From Protea cynaroides (taxonomy: Eukaryota; Streptophyta; Magnoliopsida; Proteales; Proteaceae), in contig CM053265.1 of the NCBI GenBank assembly GCA_028583415.1, positions 39,493,196 through 39,557,195 of the forward strand: 64,000 nucleotides of DNA, in the 5' to 3' direction. The notes below the pieces were generated by a model, which did no database searches, had not been told where the DNA came from, and worked only from the letters and a program-made list of their open reading frames with translations. Made by a program: the position numbers and the translations under genes. Below, piece by piece: positions 22,385 to 33,168 of the stretch (position 1 is the stretch's first letter; each line of letters begins with the position of its first letter).

Positions 22385-23420
22385 CTAAGTTGCTTCTCCT
22401 TTCTTCTTCTTCAGCTTATTCTCCTCTCCTTCAGTTCGATCTCCTCTTCTTCTTTGCTAAAATCTCTCCCTTTTTTTTTTTTCTTTTCTTTCTCACTTCT
22501 CCCTTTTCTAAAACCGAGACCCAAAAAATAATAATCCCCCCTTTCAATCCTGTCCTTTTCTCTCCTTTTATTCTCCCTCTTTTTTTCTCTCTCTTTCTCA
22601 CCTCTTCCAAAACCGAGACCAAAAGAGAAGGACCCCTCCTAAACTTTCCATACGTCTCTCTTTTTTTTTCCAAATTTTTTTCTTTTTTTCTTTTTTTTCT
22701 TTTTCTTTTCTCTTCTCCTTTCCTTTTTCTTCCCTTCTTCTCTCTCTCCCTTACGTGGATTTCCTCTCCTCTTTCTTTCCCCTTTTTTTCTCTCAATCTC
22801 ACGTGAATCTCTTCTTCCTTTTCTTTCCCTTTTTTCTCTTCTCTCTCTCCCTCATGTCGGATTTCCTCTCCCCTTCTTTCTTTCCTTTTTTTTCTCTCAA
22901 TCTCTCTCTCAATCTCAAGTCTCTTCTCCCCATCTTTCTTTCCTTTTTTTCTCTTAATCTCTCTCTCAATCTCACGTCTCTTCTCCCCTTCTCTTTCTTT
23001 TTTTCATTTTTTTTCTCTCAATCTTTCTCTCAATCTCACGTCTCTTCTCCCCATCTTTCTTTCCTTTTTTTTTCTCTCAATCTCTCTCTCTTCTCACGTT
23101 TCTTCTCAATCTTCTTTTGGAAAAACCACAATCTCTCTCTCTCTCTTCTCTCTCATCTTTCCTTTTTCTTCTCAATCTCTCTCTCATGTCAGATTTCCTC
23201 TCCCCATCTTTCATTCCTTTTTTTCTCTCTCAATCTCTTTCTCAATCGCACGTCTCTTATCCCCATCTTTATTTCCTTTTTTTCTCTCAATCTCTCTCTC
23301 AATCTCACGTCTCTTCTCCCCTTCTCTTTCTTTTTTCCTTTTTTTTCTCTCATTCTTTCTCTCAATCTCACGTCTCCTCTCTGTCATCTTTTCTTTTTCT
23401 TCTCAATCTCCTTTTGAATT
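22385..23420. repeat. Polypyrimidine tract (~1 kb) with degenerate tandem units
   Basis: Almost pure C/T on the plus strand (G/A on the minus). From about 22850 it is organised as repeats of TCTCTCTCAATCTCACGTCTC plus TTCTCCCC and TTCTTTCCTTTTTT. Long ORFs on both strands (Phe/Ser/Leu-rich and Arg/Lys/Glu-rich) result from composition and are not genes. Confidence 0.85.
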
Positions 23421-23424
23421 TTAT

Positions 23425-23525
23425 CATTTATATATAATAATATATATTATTACATATATACACATATATTTAATAACATACATATATATATATATTATAC
23501 AATATATATAATATATATAAATACT
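23425..23525. repeat. AT-rich microsatellite (TATA)n
   Basis: About 100 bp of TA/ATAT dinucleotide runs directly after the pyrimidine tract. Non-coding. Confidence 0.8.
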
Positions 23526-23695
23526 ATCCACATGGATGAACTGGTTCGAAATGGGTTAAGACTGGCTTGGGTTGACTGAGTTAAACTGTTATGGGTTGAG
23601 CTGGGTTGGGCTTGAATTGGCTTGAACTGAGTTGACTGGATTGATTGAAATTAACTGGGTTTTCTCTCTATCATTTCATGGGTCATTTCTACTAT

Positions 23696-24350
23696 CATTT
23701 TGCATGGAATTTTTTGATGACCTCTATTCCCAATTTTCTATGTTCACTTAGTAGAACACTAAAAATGAGGAATATAAGAACTCGAATCACCTCATTTGGA
23801 AATAAAATGGTCAACTTATGAATTTGTAAAGTTTAAGCGGACCAATTATTGATAATTTAGTTGACCATTCTGCATGGATCCTTTGTAGACTTCTACCGAA
23901 AATCCTTTACGTCCACTTTGTAGAGTACTAAAATTGGAACATAATGAAACTGAAATTTCCTAATTTGGATATGGGATGATCAAATATGAATTTTTAAAGA
24001 TTAAATGACCATTTTCATATGTAATTTTGCATGGGACACTCCGGAGACTTCTACCCAAGATTTTCCACGTCCACTTTGTAGGACATCACAGATGAAGAAT
24101 AATGGCTTTCGAATCATCTGAATCCGACGTAGAATAAAAAAGATATGAAGCTTTAAAGTTCTAACAATAACTTTGAAAGCAAGCTTGCATGGGGCCCACT
24201 GGTGACTTCTACCGGAAATCCTTTACGTCCACTTTGAAGAGGACTAAAAATAAGGAATAATGGTACTTAAATCATATGATTCAGATGTCGGATGATCAAG
24301 ATATGATGATTTGAAATTCAAACAATGCAACTTACGATAATTTGCATGAA
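23696..24350. repeat. Diverged ~160-bp tandem repeat, four copies
   Basis: Each unit has TTTGCATGG, GACTTCTACC (GACCTCTATT in the first), TTTACGTCCACTTTGTAG, a GAGGAATAATGG-type block and a GATGATCAAATATGAA-type block. Copies start near 23700, 23865, 24018 and 24185. Strongly diverged, so this is the oldest internal repeat of the insert. Confidence 0.7.
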
Positions 24351-25393
24351 AGCCCCTGGGATTATTTATGATAATTTCAGAAGCTTCCCTTGTACGTATC
24401 ATCCGACTAAAATGATCATATCTTCTTCATTTGATGTTAGAATCAAGCAATTCTGGTCTCATTTTGAAGATAATTCCATGACCTAGGCATCCATGCAAAA
24501 TTATAACCCATGATCTTGTTGTAGGACCCATTAAAAACTTCGTCAAATTCACAGACCCATTGAAAACTTTCTCAAATTCACATTCAAAAATCTAAACTTT
24601 CAACCATCTTTCTTCCTTTTGTTGTCCATATACCAACATGACTTTCTTTAGCTGGGATGGAAAAAATGGGGTGCTTACAATGTGCATTTAACATGTCATC
24701 CAATCTTTCTATTATTACTATTCATGCATATTTACTTCGTTGTTTATAACATGATGATGATGATGATAGGAATAGGCAAGTGAATGTTTGTGTTTGGTTA
24801 GTGTAATTGAAGCGGGTAAGGGATGGTGCAACCAGTACATCAATGCCATTTTCATTGGGTATATTGTACCATAGCTATATTCAAGTCTTGTTCACTGACA
24901 TCGTCGTATCGCCATTACCTTAGCAAAACTATTACATCGTAGGGCATCAGGACAGGTGGTCTCGGACGGTGTAGTCTTCGACTCTATCGGGGGGGCTTAG
25001 CTCTATCTTTATGGACGTATTGGGGGATGCTGGGGTGTGGCCTTGGATACACTGTTTGCCATTAGGATTGGTTAGTTGCGAGCCCAGTTTGCAAGCCCTT
25101 GCCAACAGGGGCTTACGTGTTGGTATGGTATCAACCGGTACTTCAATGCCATTTTAATTGGGGTATATTGTGCCATAGTGGGAGCATGTAGGGTCAACAT
25201 TGTGGTTTTCATTGGGCGGTGTCACACACTCGTGTATAGAGGTGAGGCGGCCTCTGAACCTTTCTATAGCACATTGAAAACTATAAAGCAGACCATAGTT
25301 ATGAATTAAATTGCATGCATATGTTTGTGCATTGTTTTGTTTGCTCAATGAGCCATGATGTGTGCCCACCCCTTTCGAATTTGAATATTTTTA

Positions 25394-25528
25394 GTTGATT
25401 ATGCAGGTACTACTGTGGAGGAATATATGAATGCTCCTACATATGGGTACATTGCTACAATGGATGCTGAAGATGTAGTAGAGACGCATGACTCATCATG
25501 CGAGTGCAACTCATGCGTTTTCGATTAG
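25394..25528 (+). CDS. LTR mini-ORF (44 aa), copy in D
   Basis: Same length and position as at 8928. Landmarks VDYAGTTVEEY, ATMDAED and THDSSCECNSCVFD. The CxCxxC set is complete. A TGA in frame just upstream (in CGAATTTGAATA) again shows that the open frame begins at the acceptor-like TTTTTAG. Function unknown. Confidence 0.5.
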   Translation, partial: VDYAGTTVEEYMNAPTYGYIATMDAEDVVETHDSSCECNSCVFD

Positions 25529-25808
25529 ATTTTTATTTGAACTATTAAGGAAATGTAATTTGATATTTTATTTATTTATGTCTCGGTTAATACAACATAA
25601 TTGGATATTTTTTTATGATTATCACAGCTAGATTCTCAGTTCATTTAATATTAAGACTTCTGCTATTGTGTATTTATTCTAATTTTGATTGTGGATCTGT
25701 ATGGTTTAAGTTAAAGGACACAGCCTATTAGAGATCCTGGTTGAACCGTTGGTTTATTAGCGGTTCATCACACCATTCTGAATAGTGCGGAATTGGGGTG
25801 TGACAACT

Positions 25809-25820
25809 TAGTATCAGAGC
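25809..25820 (+). other. Primer-binding site of element D
   Basis: TAGTATCAGAGC, three bases after the LTR; one mismatch to TGGTATCAGAGC (initiator tRNA-Met). Confidence 0.8.
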
Positions 25821-26104
25821 TCTCAGGCCCTGTCTTTTAAACCAGTATACTACCACAAATGTTTGTGAACTGAGATAGGATAAAAATTTAAAAGCTGTAA
25901 TAATAACACATTATAAGCATCTGTGTTGTTGAAACAAAATTTAAAAGAGAATAATGCATCTATTAAATGAGAAACAAGTTCATATACACTCGAGTGAAAG
26001 GCAAACGTATATACATGTTAAACCAAAGCAAGTTTATATACCTATCCAAAGCTGAGTATAGTCCACAACCCGGACAGTTACTCTGTAATACAAAAAAAAA
26101 TACA

Positions 26105-27318
26105 TCATAAAGCTGGAGGTGATGGGGGAGGCGGTGCCTTGTGGTCTCTATCACAGTCCTCAGCATACACCCTTGTCAACCAGGCTATCTGAGTCTGGGT
26201 CGTCTGAAGACTAGCTGTGAGATCAGCCACCCGCCGATCAAACATGCGCTGAGCCTCTCTAATTTCATGCAGTAGGCCCATCATGTCATCAGAAGGTGGG
26301 TGTGAAGGACCAGCTGAATGTGAAGGGCCAGCTGAATGTGAAGGACCAGCTCCAGTAGTATGTGTAGGTGATGAAGGATGATTGGAGTCCACATCCATGT
26401 ACATATGATCCTCATCCCCAGCATCACCCCCATGAACCCCTGCTCCAGCGGTTGCCGCTGCTGCCTCAGCGTCTGCTATCTCTACCCTGATACGAGGACG
26501 CACCAGAGCATTCCTCTCCTCATTACTGACCTGAGCATCCCGCATGCCCATCTTACAGATGGCCTCCTAGTCTAGAGTTGAATCCTCTCATCCACTAAAT
26601 CAACACTAAGGTGGGTAAGCCATGTGGTAATCAGATGCCCATAGGGCAGGTTTCCTATCTGACCAGGCAGCATAGCACTGATCATCGTCTGCATAATAAT
26701 ATAAGGGAGGCAGACAGGCTACCTAGTGCAGATATAGTAAAGCAAATACTGGGTCAACTGGGAGGCCCTCTCGTAATGTCCACTCTGAGGTATCAGGTTG
26801 TGCTGAATGATCTTACACTACACCTGAGGCTCTGGACATAGGTTGATCGCCTTCATCTCCCAACGATCCTCTCTGATAAGCTGACAGTCTATCTCAGCCC
26901 ACACCTCCAAGGAAAAGAACTAGGGCTCTCTGGGAGCGCAGTATACCAAGGGGCCATCATATGAAATGCCCAAGAGGTCCGCTAACTGCTGATAGTCAAA
27001 GGAAACCTCTACTCCCTTGACGTAGCTCGTAATCCTAAGCTCCCTACCCCTCTCAGTGTCATTGTGATCTCCCACCAACTAGAGATTACAATAGAACTGT
27101 CTCACCAGATCCGGACGGGTACAGGCGTAGTAGGTGATCACGGGAAGCCAGCTCATGTCACCAAATGCTCTCTCTACGTCAAACAAGGCTAGGCTAGCCA
27201 AGTCCACACGACGACCTCCCCCCACCTTTTTACGAGCATAGTGGGCATACTGAACCTCGGCCTCGTTAGAACGGAAGTGAACTGGATCGTGAACCCTAGG
27301 TACTTTGGTATGAGCCAT
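26105..27318 (-). pseudogene. Antisense ORF (aORF) of element D, broken
   Basis: Opposite to gag-pol between PBS and gag. It starts at 27318 (MAHTKVPRVHDPV) and ends in PPPPSPPAL. The N-terminal block (ARKKVGGGRR, RPDLVRQFYCNLQ) is followed by frameshifted central parts, then the Ala-rich linker and a tail with only one 14-residue coiled-coil-like unit (AQRMFDRRVADLT) where C has four. There are several stops and frameshifts between 26551 and 27180. It is more decayed than the copies in C and G. Confidence 0.75.
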
Positions 27319-27323
27319 ATTAT

Positions 27324-27780
27324 CTGCAAAAAAAAAAAAAAAAAAAAAACCAAGAAAAATAGATAATAGCTTAGTAAAGGTGAATAACCCAAAAATTTCG
27401 GCATTATGACGGCATAATTGGGCAAAAGCCTCACTTTTCACCCATACATATGGGTAGGAGAACTTATATAGATTTTAAACTATCCTGCAAAAGTTATACA
27501 GTTGAAAATTTCATCTTAAAAGATTAAATTTGAAGAAATTTCATGAAATTCAAAAATATTGACAAATTAGGTCAAAATTGGAATTTTTCAAGTTTCTCGA
27601 TAACCAACCGATGAAACTTGAATGTTTTTTAGGGCTTTCATCCATTGAGTCACCAAAAGCAAAAACCCCCAATAAAAATCGAATTTTTACGATTGGAAAA
27701 AGTTTAATTTGAAGAAAATGGTGTAAACGAGCAAAAACCTAGTTAGAAAGCTCTAAAACATGAAACAGTAGAGAACATAC
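27324..27780 (-). other. Predicted 5' UTR intron of aORF, element D
   Basis: Minus strand: CTACAG|GTATGT donor (27781/27780); acceptor is a run of ~20 T followed by GCAG|ATAAT-ATG. 457 nt. Its position and boundaries match the copies in C, E and G. Confidence 0.55.
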
Positions 27781-28220
27781 CTGTAGAGAAGGAGTAGAAG
27801 TCAAAAAGTGAAGCAAAAATCACCAATGGATCGGAGTTGACACTATAGCAACTCAGTGGAATGAGCCAAGTCAGAAAGGAGGAGAAAGAATGAGAAATGA
27901 AACCAAAATCGGTATTAAAAACCTGATTTTGAGTCCTAGGGTCGCATAATTCGACCCAGACATGCGACCCTACCTCCGACCTATTCATCGACCCTAGGCT
28001 CTCGGTAAGTAACAGTGGTTCTCAGGGTCACATACCCTAGGGTCAGACATGCATCGACCCTACCATCGACCCTACGATGGAAAATACAGTATTTTTGACA
28101 GAATGATTTGAAAATTTTGAAAATATCATTGACTAGTGGATTTAAATATGAGAATAAGGTATATGATGATTGCCTCACATATTCTATGATTTTCAGGCAT
28201 TACCACTACCAGAGCAGATA
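27781..28220. promoter_or_regulatory. Divergent gag/aORF intergenic region, element D
   Basis: GGGTCG/CGACCC words cluster at about 27938-28075, as in the equivalent region of C, E and G. On the plus strand an acceptor-like ATGATTTTCAG|GCA ends at 28196, 24 bases before the gag ATG. Confidence 0.45.
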
Positions 28221-28256
28221 ATGGCTGGATGCAGAGTGACCAGACAAAGCCGTAGC
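28221..28256 (+). pseudogene. gag: Element D gag, first 12 codons
   Basis: ATG then A-G-C-R-V-T-R-Q-S-R-S, the same start as gag of E (MAGRRVTRQSRN) and C. It is cut after codon 12 by insertion of element E; the frame resumes at 40223 after the 5-bp duplication. Confidence 0.85.
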
Positions 28257-30550
28257 TGTATGACCTATATCAAACTAACCCGGTCTTACCACCTTGAACC
28301 AAGTCTACCCATCATGGTCGAACCACATGGACCAAGTACGTGAAGGAGATCACGATCCCAGGTATTAAACTGACCCAAAAACCCTCAAAATAAGGGGAGG
28401 GTCGCATACCCAGCAAGGGAGGGTTGGACCCCCCAAGTATAAAAGTCAGACCCCCAGTTTTACATGGGGGGTCAGACACTTTAAGGACCAGGGGTCGACG
28501 GGATCTCCGACCCCCCTATCGACCCCCGGTAGTCGGCAAAAACAGCTCGAACCAAATGTTAGGAAACTTTCCTAATTTCAATGGGATTCCATCCTAGTCT
28601 CAATGGGACTTATTTTAGGAGTTTCTAATCTAAAAATAGGACGTTCCTAAGCCTCTTTCACTCATTTTACAACCCTAATTGGATTGAGAGAAAGAGAAGA
28701 GAAGGAAGAGAAGGAAGAGAAGGAGAAGCAAAGGAAAGTGGAGAAGAAGACGAAAGAGAAGGGATTCAGAGGAAGAAGCATACTTCTCAAGTATGGATAC
28801 TATTTCCATGAATTTCTAAAGACCTTAGTGTAGATAATGAAGAGGAATGATCTAGGAGGAACCCAAATCATCCACCCATGGTTAGGTTTTCATGGAAAAC
28901 CATGGGGGAAATCATGAAAGTCATATAGGTGAATGAACCACGGTTCTAGGCCATAAAACAAGTGTGGAATGGCTTGTGGAAACAAGCCATTGGACCCCAA
29001 ACACGAAGAATGGACTGAAGGAAGAAAAATTGATAAAACCCACGGGGGGTCTTATGGGGGGTCGATGGCCAATCGACCCTACCAGACCCTGTGCATCGAC
29101 CCCCAGTGTTTGGGAAGTCCAGAATAGGGGTGGTCGCACCCAGGGTCGACCAAACCTCCGACCCTAGCATCGACCCCTAGTTAGCAGTACGCTTTTTAAA
29201 GTCCGAATTAATTCTAATTAAATTCTATCAACTTAGTTAGGTTTTCTAGTGATATAATATCGATATATAGTTGATTCTTAAAGCTTGAAAGAGGACTTAC
29301 GATCAAGTAAAGGTGAGGAAACAAAACCTAAACTAATTCGTTAATAACAAACTGTTTTTATTTTTTGAGTCCAATGCTATGCTTGATTTTATGCGAACAT
29401 GCTTGTAACGTGTATTCAACATGTCATCCAATATTTCTATTTATTGTTCATGCATATTTACTTTTTTATTTATAACATGATAATGACCATGATGATAGGA
29501 ATAGGCATGTGAATGTATGTGTGTGGTTGGTGTACTTGATGCGAGCGAGTATCAGGGGGGTGTCATAGGCCGGTCCTCAGCACTGTAGCTCTATCTCTAA
29601 CTCAAGTCTTGGGCATTAACATCATTGTATCGCTATTACTTTAGCAAAACTATTACGTCGTAGAGTATCAGGGGAGGTGGTCTCGGTCCTTGTAGTCTCT
29701 GACTCTACCGGAGGGCCTTAGCTCTATCTCTATGGGCGTTCTAAGGGATGCTTGGGTGTAGCATTGGATACACTGTTTGGCATTAGGATTGGTTAGTTGC
29801 AAGCCCAGTTTGCAAGCCCTCGCCAGCAGGGGCTTACGTATTGGTAGGGCACTGTACAACAACAAACGTTAACCTTTGTTGTACAATGTTCATGGTAGGG
29901 TGGATGGGGACGACAATAAACGTTAACCATTGGGTGGACTTCCTCACCCTGTGTATAGAGGAGGGGTCAATAAACGTTAACCTTTGACCTCCAACCCTTT
30001 CTATAGCACATTGCGAACTATAAACCAGACCAAAAATATGAATTGAATGTATGCATATGTATTGTTGCATTGTTTTGTTTGCTCACTGAGCCATGATGTG
30101 TGCTCACCCTCTCGACGTCGAATATTTTTAGTTGATGATGCGGGTAGTACCGTCGAAGATTATGTCAATGCTCTAGTGTACGGGCACATGGCGGTGATGG
30201 AAGTTGAAGACAAAGTGGATACGCATGACTCCTCTTGCGAGTGCAACTCATGCGTATTCGATTAGATTTTATTTTATTTTATTATTTAGATTTAGTAAAG
30301 GCATGTAATTGATATTTATTTATGTCTTAGTTGATACAGAATAATTTTCTACTTAAATATGATTATCACATCTAGATTTCTCAGTTCATTCTACTATAAG
30401 ACTTCCGCTATTGTGTATTTACTCTGATTATGAATGTGGATGTATGAGGTTTAGATAAAACGGATATAGCCTACTCGAGATCCTAGTGTACCATTGGTTT
30501 GTTGATGGTTCATCACACCATTCTGAATAGTGTGGAATTAGGGTATGACA
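28257..30550 (+). repeat. Element E 5' LTR (2294 bp)
   Basis: TGTATGACC (TGTAAGACC altered) to TATGACA. The TATA box is altered to TAAAAATA near 28631 and the donor to CAA|GTATGG (28790/28791), so this copy is probably a weak promoter. Three copies of CAATAAACGTTAACCTTTG occur between about 29865 and 29985. GGGTCGA clusters at about 28395-28535 and 29040-29180. Confidence 0.92.
30131..30265 (+). CDS. LTR mini-ORF (44 aa), E 5' LTR copy
   Basis: VDDAGSTVEDYVNA ... THDSSCECNSCVFD, stop TAG. In this copy the frame stays open upstream to an ATG at 30047 (72 codons in all, with a Cys-rich HCFVCSLSHDVC segment), but that extension is interrupted in C and D. Compared with the copy in G 5' LTR, many differences are at third codon positions. 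Confidence 0.5.
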   Translation, partial: VDDAGSTVEDYVNALVYGHMAVMEVEDKVDTHDSSCECNSCVFD

Positions 30551-30553
30551 ACT

Positions 30554-30565
30554 TGGTATCAGAGC
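30554..30565 (+). other. Primer-binding site of element E
   Basis: TGGTATCAGAGC, perfect match to the initiator tRNA-Met 3' end, three bases after the LTR. Confidence 0.9.
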
Positions 30566-30830
30566 TTCTTAGGCCTTGTCCGCTAAACTAGCATACCTTC
30601 ACGACGAATTGTGAACTGAGATAGGATAAAAATAAAAACTGTAATATTAACACACTATAAGCACAAGTGATTATTGAGACCCAATTTGAAAAGAGAATAA
30701 TGCATCTATTAAAGGGAGAACAATTTTAAATACAATGAGAGAGAAACAAACGTATATAAATAGCTAAAGCAGAGTACAGTCCATAACCCGGACAGTTACT
30801 CTGTAGTGTAAAGAAAGAAAATAAATACAA

Positions 30831-32209
30831 TCATGAAGCTGGAGGTAAAGGAGGAGGCGGTACCTCACGGTCTCTGTCATAATCCTTAGCGTAGACTCTA
30901 GTCAACCAGGCTACCTGAGTCTGAGTCGTCTGAAGACTAGCTGTGAGACCAGCCAGCCGCTAATCAGTCACGCGTTGAGTGCCCAAAAGCTCCTCCATCC
31001 GCATATCTGACCGGCGCTGAGCATCTATGAGCTCTCCCATCCTCATGACCGATATGCACTGGGCGTCTAGTAGCTCATCCACTCTCACGCTGAGCATCTA
31101 GTAACTCCCCCATCCTCAGATCAGATCTGCGCTGAGCCTCTCTGATCTCATGCAATATCCCCATCATATCAGAAGGTGGGTGTAAAGGACCAGTCGCATG
31201 AGAAGGACCAGCCGCGTAAGAAGTACTAGCTCCAGCAGCATGTGTAGGTGAAGGAGGTGGTATGGAGTCCACATCCATGTACAGACGGTCATCATCATCA
31301 GCAAGCTCCCTATGAACTCCAGTGGCTACTGCTGCTGCCTCAGCGTCAGCCATCTCTACGCGAGTGTCAAGGCGCACCATCGCGTTCCTCTCTTCATCAC
31401 TGACCTGAGCATCACGCATGCCCATCTTACAAATTGCCTCCCAATCTAGAGGTGATGAGAAGGATTTCTCCTGAATCTTCTCATCCACTAAGTCAACCCC
31501 CAGGCGGGTAAGCAAGGTAGTGATCATGTGTCCGTAAGGAAGGTTGCCGGTATGACTGGGCAAAGTGGCACTAATCATGGTACGCATAATGATGTATGGA
31601 AGGCAGACGGGCTGCCTAGTGCATATACAGTATAGGAGATACTGGGTCAGTTGGGAGACCCTCTCTTAATGACCACTCTGCGGTATCAGGTTATGCTAAA
31701 TGATCTTGCAGTATATCCGTGGATCAGAACGCAGATTACATGCCCTCATCTGCCAACAATCAGGTCGGATGAGCTGACTATCGATCATAGCCCTCATCTA
31801 TAGAGAGAAGAACTGGGGCTCTCCAGGAGCACAGAAAACCATTGGGCCAGCATAGGAAATGCCCAGTAGGTCGACTAGCTGACAATAATCAAATGAGATG
31901 TAAACTCCCTTGACGTAGCTCGTGATACGCAGCTCATTACCCCTCTCTACATCATTGTAATCCCCCACCACCTGAAGGTTACAATAGAACTGGCGTACCA
32001 AGTCCGGGCAGGTACAGGCGTCGTAAGAGATGACAGAGAGCCATCCCATCACCAAATGCTCTCTCCACATTGAACAAGGCTAACTCAGCCAAGTTTACCT
32101 TGCGACCTTTCTCTACCTTCTTACGAGCAAAGCGGGCATATTGTGCCTCAGCTTCATTAGAACGGAAGCGAAGACGGTCGCGAACACTAGGAACCTTGGT
32201 ACGGGCCAT
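30831..32209 (-). pseudogene. Antisense ORF (aORF) of element E, broken
   Basis: Starts at 32209 (MARTKVPSVRDRLRFRSNEAE) and ends in P-P-A-S-stop at 30831-30833. N-terminal block with ARKKVEKGRKVNLAELALFN, CPDLVRQFYCNLQVVGDYND, VDLLGISYAGPM; central block with NLPYGHMITTLLTRLGVDLVDEKI; Ala/Gly/Pro/Ser linker; coiled-coil-like tail (EAQRRSDLRMGELLDAQR). Breaks: a frameshift near 32050 (in GDGMAL versus GDMGWL), stops near 31795 and in the central part, and a stop or frameshift at about 31075. Family match to C, D and G is obvious throughout. Confidence 0.78.
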
Positions 32210-32214
32210 AATAT

Positions 32215-32658
32215 CTGCAAATCATGAGGAAAAACAGATAATGGATTAGTAGGGAAGAAAAAAATCCAAACTTTTGACATTATAACGACGTAAGTTGGCC
32301 AAAAGCCTCACTTTTCACCCATACACTTGGGCAGGAGGAATTACATAGGTTCTAAACTATCCTGCAATACTCATACATTTGGAAATTCTATCTAACGGAA
32401 TTCAATTTGAATAAATTTTGAGAAATTCAAAAATCTTGATAATTTAGGCCAAAAAGGGCAAATTTCGAGTTTCTCGATAACCAACCGATGAAACTCAAAT
32501 ATTTTTGAGGGCTTTCGTCCATTGACTCCCCAACAAAAAAATCCCCCAATAAAAATCAAATTCTTACGGCTGGAAAAAGTTTAATTTGAAGAAAAGGAGA
32601 TATATGGGTTAAAACCTAGAAAAGAAAACCTAAAAACATGTAAAGGTAAGATACATAC
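32215..32658 (-). other. Predicted 5' UTR intron of aORF, element E
   Basis: Minus strand: CCTACAG|GTATGTAT donor (32659/32658), ATTTGCAG|ATATT-ATG acceptor; 444 nt. It matches the introns in C, D and G. Confidence 0.55.
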
Positions 32659-33168
32659 CTGTAGGAAAGGTGTAAACGTCGAAACAAGGAACCCAAATGA
32701 CCAATGTAGCAGTGTTGGCACTGTAGAAACTTAGAGGAAGGAGATGAGTCGAAACGGAGGAGGAAGAATGGAAAATGAACTCAGAATCGGACCTTAAAAA
32801 TCTGATTTTTGGTCTGGGGGTCGGAGAATTCGATTAGAACAATCGACCCCCATATCGACCACCGCATTGACCCTCGGTTCTTGGGAACCTGACAGAAAAC
32901 CAGGGGTCGCACCTTAGGTCGGACATACTCCGACCCCCCATCGACCCCCGGCTCTCGGGAAAAATGGATGATTCCCAGGGTCGATACTGAGGGTCAGACA
33001 TACCATCGACCCCCACCATCGACCCTGCATAGAAAAGACAGTATTTTTTTTCACAGAATGACCTGAAAAATTTAAAAATAACATCGGTTAGTGTATCTAC
33101 ATGAAGTATAAATGATTGCCTCACATATTTTAATGATTTTCAGGCATCACCATTATCAGAGGAAAAGT
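32659..33168. promoter_or_regulatory. Divergent gag/aORF intergenic region, element E
   Basis: GGGTCG/CGACCC words between about 32815 and 33025. On the plus strand the acceptor-like AATGATTTTCAG|GCATC ends at 33143, 25 bases before the gag ATG at 33169. Confidence 0.45.

Larger units (their letters stand above)
19793..24679. mobile_element. Candidate 4.9-kb solo LTR of a different family
   Basis: Interrupts the LTR of D: the host sequence resumes exactly (TAATGT | GCATT-AACATGTCATCC). Ends are TGTGAGG...GTGCTTACA (TG...CA), with a near-perfect 5-bp duplication ATGTA/ATGTG at 19788-19792 and 24680-24684. The GGAGTCGCCACC (19869) and GAAGGTGTTAGGCACCC (20009) words near the start, and the GGGGTGCTTACA end, are familiar to me from long LTRs of Tat/Ogre-type Ty3/gypsy elements. 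There is no PBS, PPT or coding domain, so a solo LTR left by LTR-LTR recombination is the best reading. The middle is made of five distinct simple-repeat zones (listed separately). Confidence 0.65.
18620..25805 (+). repeat. Element D 5' LTR, interrupted by a solo LTR
   Basis: The two parts, 18620-19792 and 24680/24685-25805, join to ~2.29 kb, the normal family length, ending TGTGACA. GGGTCGA clusters are at about 18755-18900 and 19368-19570; the TATA box is at 18984. The donor site is altered (CTCAGCAGTATGA near 19121-19133), as in the LTR of B. The leader part resembles B more than C or E, so D is a separate subfamily. This LTR lacks the triple CAATAAA repeat of C and E. Confidence 0.88.

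Noticed and set aside
22390..23437. Long Phe/Ser/Leu-rich ORFs (plus) and Arg/Lys/Glu-rich ORFs (minus)
   Set aside because: They are translations of a polypyrimidine tract and its complement; no domain, and composition alone keeps the frames open.
23425..23525. TA-rich run as a promoter or origin
   Set aside because: Simple dinucleotide repeat inside a solo LTR; nothing supports a function.
30047..30130. Upstream Cys-rich extension of the LTR mini-ORF from an ATG
   Set aside because: Open in E and F, but interrupted by TGA in C and D just before the conserved part, so it is not counted as part of the ORF.
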